From the NCBI GenBank assembly GCA_023954475.1, contig JAMLHW010000021.1, forward strand, positions 1 through 61,610: 61,610 bases of DNA, written 5' to 3'. Of the stretch, positions 17,699 to 25,555 are shown one piece after another (positions within the stretch are counted from its first letter, which is position 1; every line of letters starts with the position of its first letter). The position numbers were made by a program, and so were the translations under genes. The stretch is from Anaerolineae bacterium. Its GTDB lineage: Bacteria; Chloroflexota; Anaerolineae; Promineifilales; Promineifilaceae. The notes under the pieces are model-generated. The model saw only the letters and a list, made by a program, of their open reading frames with translations. It was not told where the DNA came from and ran no database searches.

Positions 17699-18196
17699 AG
17701 ATAGATTGATGAATAAGAAAAACCGTTACCAGATTGAAAGTGATGTTGTGGGTGCTGCAAAATGATTGCGTCGCACAGATGGCAATATTATTGCAACAAA
17801 CTGGCTGATACAGTTGTTACGCGCTGCTAAGTCTACAATGATCAATAATGGTTTGGACTTATGTTGTCGCCAGACTCAGACTATGTTCACAAACATGCTT
17901 CCACACACCGATTGGTTGCACTATGCGCTGCGTTGGTGAACGTTTGGAGCGACTCAATTTGCTCCCCTTTGTGTTCATGTTGGAAGATACCAAGCATTCC
18001 ATAACAAAGCGCAAGCTGATTCTAACAAAGGACATATCGGAAAACAATGCGCATAGACAGCAGAATGTGATTAATCGGTTGTGAATTTTCGTGTGGTTGC
18101 TTGGTATGCAAGGTGCCTGTCGGTGTTTGTCCTCTATCGTGTCACATGCTATGCTTAGGAAAATCCATTGCGCATTCACGAGTATCCATTCGGCCG
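17699..18196. other. Non-coding region between dnaA and the PP2C-like gene
   Basis: About 500 bases between divergent genes, with no convincing reading frame. It is AT-richer than its flanks. DnaA-box-like sites are weak: TGTGATTAA at 18066-18074 is one base from the TGTGNATAA form, TGTGAATTT at 18080-18088 and ATGTTCACA at 17883-17891 are two off. This might be part of an origin, but the evidence is thin. The palindrome at 18189 runs into the next start codon. Confidence 0.35.
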
Positions 18197-20410
18197 ATGA
18201 CATTACAGGCAATAATTCGTCAGCTAAACATCATCGACGGCGTCGTTCAACAGCAAGACGCTGTTCCCGGCTTGATGGTACAAAGCGCACCCCCCGGATC
18301 ACAGCGCAGCCGTCAGCGAGACAAATTGTTGCTCCATCTGACGTTGGATGTTGATTATGAGACAGGCAGCGGTTTGTACAATATGCTGTCCATGACCATT
18401 GTTAATCGGTTCTACACGACCGGTGGCAGTGTGACCGCTGCGCTGCGCGATGCGGTTAAAGCGTGTAATGAAGCACTCATCGCCAACAATGCCCGTCCCA
18501 ACACAATACGGGCCGAAGGATCACTCGTTTGCGCTGTAACCCGCGGCAGTGAGCTTTTTATGGCACAAGTAGGGGACGCATTTGCTATTGTGGGGCATAA
18601 CTTTGGGGTAGAGCGTTTGCCAACTGCGCAGCCGGAAATAGCTACACCTCTGGGCAGGCAGGTCAGTGTCGATATCCGCTACTTTCACAATTGGGTGCAG
18701 GAGGGTGACACCGTATTGTTGGGCGGCCCACGTCTGGCGTATACACCGACGCAGATATTTGTTCCTGCGTTGTCAGGCACTAATCCAGAATCGGCCGAAA
18801 ATCAATTGACATCGATTTTGCAGCAGCAGTCAGCGCGTATTTTGCTGCTCTTTTTGAGTAGAGGCCAGGGCAGCGATGTGCCCGCTGCGAAACCAATACC
18901 GTCGCAGCAGCCGAGTGCAGCGCCAATGCGCCGTGCTCCCGTTCGCGATCCCGCCTATCTTGCCGCAGAAACAGCGTTGGTGCGGTCGTCAGGTCAATCG
19001 GCCGAATCGGTATCCGGTGCCGCTGCCGCTACCACAATCGCCACTAGCGATGAAGACGATGATCCTGAAGGTGTTGGTCTGGAATATACATCGCGTCGAG
19101 CTGCTGCCAAGACCCTCGGAGGTTTGTCGCTATTTACCGGGTGGGTGGCTAGAGTGCTGGCGCGTTTGCATTCGCCCGATATTGCCGGGGAAGATCCGGA
19201 GCATCCCGGCGAGCGCACCTGGGCGATCATCATTGCTATACTCATACCAATTGCGGTAGCGGTGATTCTCAGCGGCGTGTACATGCAGCGCGGTGACGTG
19301 TCGCAGCTAAGTCAGCTACGGCAGGATATCCGTGCTGCTTTTGCCGAGGCGGAGACTGCCGTTTCGCTGAATGAGGATCCGCGACCTTACTACGAATCGG
19401 TATTTGCCCTTGCGGATGAGGCCATGGCCCTCAATCCCGATGATCCCGATATCATCGCACAACGCCGGGCAGCGCAAGTAGCCCTCGACAGGCTCGACAA
19501 TGTGACGCGGCTGTTTGGAACAACTCTCTATTCGGCCGATGCAGCTAGCCAATTTGAAGGGGTAACACTCTCACCAGACCCCAAAACTGGTTTATTCCTG
19601 CTCGATCGGGGCAATCGGCAAGTCGTCTGGTTGCCGACAGACAGCGATTATACAGCGTTAACCGGCACAGTACCCGAGACCATTTTGCGGTGGAACGATG
19701 TCATTGGCAGTCATGTAGTCGGTGGAATTGTCGATATGTTGTGGCGCAACAATGCATCAGAGGTAGGACGTCCGGGTCTGGCCATGTTGGATGCATCTGG
19801 TGCGGTAGTCACCTACAATCCAACACTCAACCCAGTGTTGCATGCTGCCCCGCTCAACCTGTCCAGCCAGTGGTCTACACCAGTTGGCATGACTGATTTT
19901 CAGGGGCGCGTCTACGTTCTCGATCCGGGTAGCAATCGCATTTGGCGCTATTTTCCCGACAGTGACGAATTTACCATCGAAGGTGGCCGTGAAGCTATCG
20001 AACTAGATGATTTGGCGCTGGCCGTAGATAGTGAGATTTACGAAAAAGACGGCAGCGTACTCCTGGTTTTTAGCGACGGCGATTTTCGCCAGTATACCGG
20101 CGACACGTTGAATTGGGATGAGACGCGGTTGGCTACTGCCGGGCTGGATCAACCGTTGATTGCGCCGTCACGCGTCAAGATCATCGGTGATGGATTTAGC
20201 TCATCGATTTTCGTCGCAGATCCGGCCACAGCGCGGATTATTGAGTTGGGACCATCCGGTAATGTGCTCGCACAATACAAGGCAACACGTGAAGACGGGA
20301 CAGAATTATTTGCTGACATGAATGATTTTGACGTGGCACCGACGTTGAGCGACTTGCGCATATTTGTCGTATCCGATGGCGTATTGTCTGTCGCTACGTT
20401 TTCCCAGTAA
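18197..20410 (+). CDS. Membrane protein: PP2C-like domain, one membrane helix, propeller-like outer domain
   Basis: A 737-residue protein. Residues about 1-230 resemble the PP2C phosphatase fold (EGSLVCAVTRGSELFMAQVGDAFAIV, EGDTVLLGGPRLA), but the first metal-binding motif of active PP2C is not visible, so it may be a degenerate pseudophosphatase. A disordered linker leads to one membrane helix (WAIIIAILIPIAVAVILSGVYM, about residues 366-388), a short helical part, and a C-terminal extracytoplasmic domain with NHL/propeller-like repeats (GLFLLDRGNRQVVWLP; GRVYVLDPGSNRIWRYFP). The start is taken at the ATG embedded in TCGGCCGATG; upstream in-frame residues look non-native. Probably a signalling or scaffold protein. 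Confidence 0.65.
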   Translation: MTLQAIIRQLNIIDGVVQQQDAVPGLMVQSAPPGSQRSRQRDKLLLHLTLDVDYETGSGLYNMLSMTIVNRFYTTGGSVTAALRDAVKACNEALIANNARPNTIRAEGSLVCAVTRGSELFMAQVGDAFAIVGHNFGVERLPTAQPEIATPLGRQVSVDIRYFHNWVQEGDTVLLGGPRLAYTPTQIFVPALSGTNPESAENQLTSILQQQSARILLLFLSRGQGSDVPAAKPIPSQQPSAAPMRRAPVRDPAYLAAETALVRSSGQSAESVSGAAAATTIATSDEDDDPEGVGLEYTSRRAAAKTLGGLSLFTGWVARVLARLHSPDIAGEDPEHPGERTWAIIIAILIPIAVAVILSGVYMQRGDVSQLSQLRQDIRAAFAEAETAVSLNEDPRPYYESVFALADEAMALNPDDPDIIAQRRAAQVALDRLDNVTRLFGTTLYSADAASQFEGVTLSPDPKTGLFLLDRGNRQVVWLPTDSDYTALTGTVPETILRWNDVIGSHVVGGIVDMLWRNNASEVGRPGLAMLDASGAVVTYNPTLNPVLHAAPLNLSSQWSTPVGMTDFQGRVYVLDPGSNRIWRYFPDSDEFTIEGGREAIELDDLALAVDSEIYEKDGSVLLVFSDGDFRQYTGDTLNWDETRLATAGLDQPLIAPSRVKIIGDGFSSSIFVADPATARIIELGPSGNVLAQYKATREDGTELFADMNDFDVAPTLSDLRIFVVSDGVLSVATFSQ

Positions 20411-20489
20411 TTTTCTGAGCTGAATGATCCGGTTTTCTCACGAAATCACAGTAATGTGCTGTTAAAGAACCGGCATCTCCGTATATTGT

Positions 20490-20498
20490 TGCTACAAT
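20490..20498 (+). promoter_or_regulatory. Extended -10 element for a likely leaderless transcript
   Basis: TGCTACAAT ends six bases before the ATG at 20505, the spacing expected when transcription starts at the start codon. No Shine-Dalgarno sequence precedes that ATG, which agrees with a leaderless mRNA. Confidence 0.5.
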
Positions 20499-20504
20499 CA
20501 CATC

Positions 20505-21365
20505 ATGCAGACAGACGACGCTCCCCTTATAGTTGGATTCGTAGCCGATATCATGTTTACAACGCAGATTGATCGCGTTGCCAGCCATCTCGATTTCCGC
20601 ACCCACTGGATAGAGCAGGCTGATTACTTTGGCCATGAAGAAATCGCCGACCGGCCTGGTGAGCCGGTACATGGGCGCACGGCGGCGATGGTCGATTTCC
20701 TGAGTGCCCAGCAACCGGCCTTGTTGCTGGTTGATCTTGCAAACAGTGCCGTACCGTGGCAGTCGTGGCTGCCGATCATCAAATCCTCTCCGGCAACGCG
20801 TCGTATCCCTGTTTTGGCATTTGGGCCGCATGTCGATGAAGTCGCAATGCAGGCGGCGCGCGATGTCGGCGCTGATCGCGTCGTATCACGTGGCCGATTT
20901 ACTGCTTCAATGCCGGATTTGATCGCGCAGACTGCGCACACAACAAATTATGACGCTGTTTTGAAGCCATGTCAGGAAGCGCTGCATCCGGATGCTGTGC
21001 GTGGCATTGCACTTTTTAACCAACGTGAATTCTATGAAGCCCATCACGGACTGGAAGATGCATGGAACGCGGATCAAGGGCCGGGCCGTGATTTGTACCG
21101 GTCAATTTTGCAAGTGGCTGTGGCCTATTTGCAGATCGAGCGGCGCAATTACCGCGGAGCGGTGAAGATGTTTTTGCGTGTACGCCAGTGGCTTGCCCCC
21201 TTGCCTGATGTTTGTCGTGGTGTCGATGTGGCCCAACTGCGGTCGGATGCAGAAACGGCTTATGCTGCCCTGTTGGAATTAGGAGAGGGGGGTGTTGGGG
21301 AGTTTGACAGCACCTTAATGAAACCGGTCGTGTTAGTTTCGGCCGAAAAGGATTTGACTCTATGA
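20505..21365 (+). CDS. DUF309 protein with receiver-like N-terminal domain
   Basis: A 286-residue cytoplasmic protein. Residues 8-135 look like a response-regulator-type fold (LLVDLANS at the place of the phosphate-accepting Asp, IPVLAFGPHVD, ADRVVSRGRF). Residues about 165-235 match DUF309: FNQREFYEAHHGLEDAWN and RSILQVAVAYLQIERRNYRGA. DUF309 proteins are small helical proteins of unknown role. The stop overlaps the next start (ATGA), so it is translated together with the PIG-L deacetylase. The whole receiver/DUF309 fusion is typical of this kind of bacterium but has no assigned function. Confidence 0.8.
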   Translation: MQTDDAPLIVGFVADIMFTTQIDRVASHLDFRTHWIEQADYFGHEEIADRPGEPVHGRTAAMVDFLSAQQPALLLVDLANSAVPWQSWLPIIKSSPATRRIPVLAFGPHVDEVAMQAARDVGADRVVSRGRFTASMPDLIAQTAHTTNYDAVLKPCQEALHPDAVRGIALFNQREFYEAHHGLEDAWNADQGPGRDLYRSILQVAVAYLQIERRNYRGAVKMFLRVRQWLAPLPDVCRGVDVAQLRSDAETAYAALLELGEGGVGEFDSTLMKPVVLVSAEKDLTL

Positions 21366-22099
21366 GCAATTCGTACATACCCAAACGCGCCGTATTTATT
21401 TATGCGCATGCAGATGACATTGAGTTTGGCGTGGCCGGCACGGCAGCCTTGTGGGCTAAAAACGGGTGCGAAGTTTACTACATTTTGATCACCGACAGCG
21501 GCAGTGGCAGCCATGATCCGGAAATGACCCGTGAGCGTCTGGCCGCAATTCGCAGGGAAGAGCAGCAGCGTTCGGCCGATATTGTCGGTGTTAAAGAGGT
21601 TGTCTTTTTGGGCTATACGGACGGTCAACTGGAGCCGACGCTGCCACTACGCAAAGAATTGGTCAAGTGGATTCGCCATTTTCGGCCGAATGTCGTTGTC
21701 TGCGGCGATCCGACCACGTTTTTTCCCAACAACACGCGCATCAATCATCCCGACCATCGGGCCGCCGCCACCGCAGCGATTGACGCCGTGTTCCCATCGG
21801 CCGATTCGCATCTCATCTTTCCTGAACTGGTCGCTGCCGGCTACGCGCCGCATAAAGTCAACTACGTGTACATTTCGTACCCCAGCCAGGAGCCCAATCT
21901 GTATATAGACATCAGCGAAACGCTACCGCTAAAAGTCGAAGCACTGCGCGCCCACAAGAGTCAAATGAAAGATTGGGATCCGGAGCAGCCGTTACACGAT
22001 TGGAGCGCCGGTGTCGGCAACCGCGTCGGCATGGCACATGCCGAAATGTTTCGCCGCATCACGCTCAATCCAGACGAGCCCACTGACCAGGAAGGATAG
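21362..22099 (+). CDS. PIG-L/LmbE family deacetylase
   Basis: A 245-residue zinc-dependent N-acetyl-sugar deacetylase of the LmbE/PIG-L family, related to MshB and BshB. The metal motif is AHADDIEFGVAGTAA (His-x-Asp-Asp) near the N-terminus, with the later metal-binding histidine in NHPDHRAAA. KSQMKDWDP near the C-terminus also fits the family. The likely substrate is an N-acetylglucosamine conjugate such as a bacillithiol-type or cell-wall precursor, but this cannot be told from the sequence. It overlaps the DUF309 gene by four bases. Confidence 0.92.
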   Translation: MSNSYIPKRAVFIYAHADDIEFGVAGTAALWAKNGCEVYYILITDSGSGSHDPEMTRERLAAIRREEQQRSADIVGVKEVVFLGYTDGQLEPTLPLRKELVKWIRHFRPNVVVCGDPTTFFPNNTRINHPDHRAAATAAIDAVFPSADSHLIFPELVAAGYAPHKVNYVYISYPSQEPNLYIDISETLPLKVEALRAHKSQMKDWDPEQPLHDWSAGVGNRVGMAHAEMFRRITLNPDEPTDQEG

Positions 22100-22164
22100 C
22101 GCAAGCGTGATGACGGTTGAATTGTCTTCAAACTAACAACTTTGCAAATTTCGGAGGTTTAACA

Positions 22165-23232
22165 ATGCCACTTTATCGTCCGGTCGGAAACCAACTGCTC
22201 AGCAAAGAGCGTCTCACAGAACTGGAAATTACAGCGCCTGAAACGCTGGATTTTAGCGAAAAGAATGTACTGGAAGGATTATTGCTCGGAGACGAGCAAG
22301 TCGCTTTTGAGCCAATCGGCCTCAATAAAGCCCTGGCAGTGGAAATCCGCCATATCTATACGGGTGAGCATCCAAAAGGTGCGTTCTGGAAAAACGATAT
22401 GCTCGTCACGTCGGCGATGCGCTCCATTGCCACGTTTAACGCCCGCCCTCGCGCCGTCAACTTTCTCAAATCCAATGTGAAAAAGAACACGAACTTGCGC
22501 AATCCTTCTGCCACTGAAGATGGTACGCCCCTGGTATTTTATGCGCAGGCGCTCACGGAAGAAAACAGCGTGCTGGACATTGAAATCATCTTCCAGCGTT
22601 TTCCTGAAGAGTTGTTTCAAGCCGCAAGTAGCGCTTTCAAAGCAGCAGCCGGTGTGCCGATATTCGTGACGCATGGCTTGAGCGGATTCCTGTTGGCGGC
22701 TGGTTCTGTTTCCAAGATGGCGGGCAGCATCGGCGAGGCATTGTTTGATGGTCGGCCGATATTCAAGGAGACCGTTGAACTCAGCTTCACGCGTGGTGGC
22801 TCACAGGTGCCACAGGAAGGATTCCATATTTTGGTGAGCGATGATTTTGATTTGGAAGCGGAAGGCTGCACATTTGACGCGGAGCAGGGCGTCTTGCTAC
22901 GTGACGGCAAAGAGTACGACGGTTCCCATCCCTACGTCGTTATCAGCCTGGATGGGCGTACCAATGAGGCGTACAAAGAGTTTGTACCGACGGCAGCCAG
23001 CGCCGCGCTGTTGGAATCATTCTTTCACATCGGTGAAGGCCAGCAGCAGTCGCTCGATGTCGTGATGGATGCGGTGCGCCTGTACAACGATCATCAATTC
23101 AAGCGCAAAGCGGACGCTATTGCCGAAAGATTAACGACAATGGACCCGCAATCGGCCGATTATCAGCGTCTAAAAGAAAAGTACGATGCCTATCTCGCCA
23201 ATCTGGTGACGGATAGTTTCAAGACCGCCTAG
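22165..23232 (+). CDS. Hypothetical protein, 355 aa
   Basis: I do not recognise the family. It is a soluble protein of mixed helix and strand starting MPLYRPVGNQLLSKERL, with no signal peptide, membrane segment or clear catalytic motif. A Gly-rich stretch (HGLSGFLLAAGSVSKMAGSIG) lies near the middle. GGAGG 8 bases before the ATG at 22165 sets the start; an upstream in-frame ATG at 22117 lacks a site. It follows the PIG-L gene by 65 bases and may belong to the same transcript. Confidence 0.72.
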   Translation: MPLYRPVGNQLLSKERLTELEITAPETLDFSEKNVLEGLLLGDEQVAFEPIGLNKALAVEIRHIYTGEHPKGAFWKNDMLVTSAMRSIATFNARPRAVNFLKSNVKKNTNLRNPSATEDGTPLVFYAQALTEENSVLDIEIIFQRFPEELFQAASSAFKAAAGVPIFVTHGLSGFLLAAGSVSKMAGSIGEALFDGRPIFKETVELSFTRGGSQVPQEGFHILVSDDFDLEAEGCTFDAEQGVLLRDGKEYDGSHPYVVISLDGRTNEAYKEFVPTAASAALLESFFHIGEGQQQSLDVVMDAVRLYNDHQFKRKADAIAERLTTMDPQSADYQRLKEKYDAYLANLVTDSFKTA

Positions 23233-23248
23233 TTCAGTGCCTACTCTT

Positions 23249-24721
23249 TTACCCAGCGGCTACAGTCGAGATGCCTTGATTCTCGGCTGTAGTCGCCACA
23301 TAATCGATCATTCTGGAGAAGATCGGTCCGTGCATGGGATAAAGCGCGTACCAATATAGATAGCCGAGCAATCCTTTGGGCGCAAAGTAGGCCGTCTGCA
23401 CCAGTTTCGTGTCATCGCCACTGTGCATCGTCTCAAACTGGAGCCAGGCATTGCCCGGTAATTTCATCTCTGCACGCAGGCGCACCATGTGATCGGGCTC
23501 GACCGCTTCGACGCGCCAGAAATCAACCGCATCTCCAACCCACAATTCATCCGGATGACGCCGACCACGGCGCAAACCGACACCACCAACGGCGCGGTCG
23601 AGCCAGCCGCGCAATACCCATAGCCATTGGTAAGGCGGCCAGCCGCGTTCACCGCCCAGACCTGAGAATGCGGCAAACACAGACTGAGGCGAAGCGGCAA
23701 CCCGCCGTTCACGCCGTTCAATCAGCATGCCTTGCTCTTCTGTGAATGTGAACGGAGGCGAGTCACCCTGGCTGGACGCAACCGCATCATTCCAGATGGT
23801 ATCGATGTTGCCGCTGTCCACTTTGGCCAGGGCGCGTTCAACGGCGTATTCGTAGGTTATCGGCCGAATTTCCGGATACAATTGCTGAGCCAGATCGCCA
23901 TGGACAATTGTCTCATTGCGCGCCCCTTCGATCAGCGGCTGTGCAAACGAAGCCGGAATCGGCGTCGTCCAATGCACCCAATATGACGACAGGCGCGGTG
24001 TCAGCAGCGGCACGCGAATGATCCAGCGTTTTAACCCGCGAATTTTGGCATAGGTGCGCATCATGTCGCCGTAGGTTGTTACGGTTGCGCCGCCGATTTC
24101 GATAATCTTGTCGGCGCTTTCCGGCTTCGCCAGGGTCAATACGAGATAAGCAAGCACATCGCGAATGGCGATAGGTTGAATGCGCGTGTCTGCCCAGCGT
24201 GGATGAATCATTACCGGCAGCCGCTCAGTAAGTGAGCGCACCATTTCGAACGACACGCTGCCTGAACCGACGACGACAGCCGCGCGAAACTCCGTGACTG
24301 GCGTCGCAAATTGCCGCAGCAGTTCCCCGGTTTCCTGTCGCGACGCCAGGTGATGGGATAAATCGGTGTCAGATTGTCCCAGGCCGCCCAGGTAGATGAG
24401 ACGCTCCAGACCGGCTTGTTCCGCCGCCCGGGCAAAATTGCAGGCAGCTTGCCGATCGCGCACGCGAAATTCATCACCTGCACGCATACTGTGGATCAGG
24501 TAATAGGCTGCGGTGACATCGGCGAAAGCATTGGCGAGTGATTCCGGTTCAAGCACGTCGGCGACGACGATTTCGATTTGTCGTGCCCACGGCTGATTGA
24601 AAAGGCGCTCCGGATCGCGGCGTACCATCGCGCGTACCCGATAGCCGGCTGCCAGAAGGCGCGGTATCAGACGACCGCCGATGTAGCCGGTTGCGCCGGT
24701 GACGAGGATCAGATCACTCAT
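23249..24721 (-). CDS. NAD(P)-dependent SDR epimerase-like protein with DUF2867 domain
   Basis: A 490-residue two-domain protein. Residues 1-300 form an atypical short-chain dehydrogenase (VTGATGYIGGRLIPRLL nucleotide loop; YYLIHSMRAG; LIYLGGLGQ). Residues about 330-480 are a DUF2867/SRPBCC-like domain (SVFAAFSGLGGERGWPPYQW; KLVQTAYFAPKGLLGYLYWY). Such fusions are common; the reaction is unknown. Its ATG overlaps the previous gene's stop by one base (TAATG), so it is the second gene of a two-gene operon driven by the promoter at 25276-25304. Confidence 0.87.
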   Translation of the reverse strand: MSDLILVTGATGYIGGRLIPRLLAAGYRVRAMVRRDPERLFNQPWARQIEIVVADVLEPESLANAFADVTAAYYLIHSMRAGDEFRVRDRQAACNFARAAEQAGLERLIYLGGLGQSDTDLSHHLASRQETGELLRQFATPVTEFRAAVVVGSGSVSFEMVRSLTERLPVMIHPRWADTRIQPIAIRDVLAYLVLTLAKPESADKIIEIGGATVTTYGDMMRTYAKIRGLKRWIIRVPLLTPRLSSYWVHWTTPIPASFAQPLIEGARNETIVHGDLAQQLYPEIRPITYEYAVERALAKVDSGNIDTIWNDAVASSQGDSPPFTFTEEQGMLIERRERRVAASPQSVFAAFSGLGGERGWPPYQWLWVLRGWLDRAVGGVGLRRGRRHPDELWVGDAVDFWRVEAVEPDHMVRLRAEMKLPGNAWLQFETMHSGDDTKLVQTAYFAPKGLLGYLYWYALYPMHGPIFSRMIDYVATTAENQGISTVAAG

Positions 24722-25197
24722 TATCGAATTGGCTCCAGGTGTCCAGCTATTCGTAAAACGGCGTTGTGCAATGAGGTAGCTTTGTCATCTGTTATTCGGC
24801 CGAATTCTTGCCACAATACAGTGCCGTCACGATCGATCAGCAGCACATGAATATCATCCTCGTTCGTCAATCCCAGCGAACGACGAAAGGCACGCTTGTC
24901 GACGTAGAGCGTAATGGTGCGTTCGCGCGCCACAGGGTCCGGTATACCGGCACGCATGCCCTCGTTGATGAACTTGCGCGAAATCACATTCATCTTGCGG
25001 ATGATCGGGAATTCGTAGTGAGCGACGCCTGGAAAGTCATCTTCCAGTTTGCGGGCGAATGGAATCCAGGTGTCGATATGGCGTTGCTGCCATTGCTGAA
25101 ACGCTATCAGTACGATGTTGTAATCACCATGCAACTCGGTGGGTACGATGACTTTTTCGCGATTCAGATTGAAGCCACTTGATTGAGGAAAGGGCAT
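24721..25197 (-). CDS. Thioredoxin-fold-like protein without CxxC
   Basis: A 158-residue soluble protein. The pattern NIVLIAFQQWQQRHIDTWIPF, then VLLIDRDGTVLWQEFGRIT, resembles thioredoxin/AhpC-fold proteins and mitochondrial ATP10-like assembly factors. The position of the redox cysteines is occupied by QQWQQR, so it cannot be a disulfide reductase. It is first in an operon with the SDR-DUF2867 protein. CGGAGT precedes the ATG at a suitable distance. The role is unknown; a chaperone or assembly role would fit the family comparison. Confidence 0.65.
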   Translation of the reverse strand: MPFPQSSGFNLNREKVIVPTELHGDYNIVLIAFQQWQQRHIDTWIPFARKLEDDFPGVAHYEFPIIRKMNVISRKFINEGMRAGIPDPVARERTITLYVDKRAFRRSLGLTNEDDIHVLLIDRDGTVLWQEFGRITDDKATSLHNAVLRIAGHLEPIR

Positions 25198-25275
25198 GAG
25201 TATTTACTCCGTAGCGCGGTGGCATTTAGGTCATTTGCCTGCCGCCAACTATTTGCTGTTGTGCAATATATAGAT

Positions 25276-25304
25276 ATTTTATTCAATTTCGTTCAATTTG
25301 TCAA
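25276..25304 (-). promoter_or_regulatory. Near-consensus sigma70 promoter for the thioredoxin-like/SDR operon
   Basis: On the minus strand TTGACA (25304-25299) and TAAAAT (25281-25276) are separated by exactly 17 bases. Transcription would start about 70 bases before the ATG at 25197. It lies in an AT-rich stretch (about 25259-25327) with repeated CAATATA/TTGCAAA words that could also hold operators or the promoter of the divergent res gene. The gap 25198-25555 holds nothing else I can support. Confidence 0.7.
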
Positions 25305-25555
25305 TATATTGCAAATATTTTGCAAAGTTGTGAAGGATGCAGGTTTTAGGACGTTGAAACAATCAATGCCCGGCGTCACTGCTGCGCAAGTAGAAGCCAT
25401 GATCTCAATTGGTTACTGTGACGGCTATCGAGTATGCGCTTGGCAAGTGACGGCATGCCATGTATCGTTCCAATTTTCGTCAGAACGATAGAATAAAGGT
25501 ATAAACGTATAGGGTCAAATCGCGCCAACAAACAAGATATCCATATTGAAACATT

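Noticed and set aside
25183-25491. 102-codon plus-strand frame before res
   Set aside because: It crosses an AT-rich promoter region and has no ribosome site or protein-like composition.
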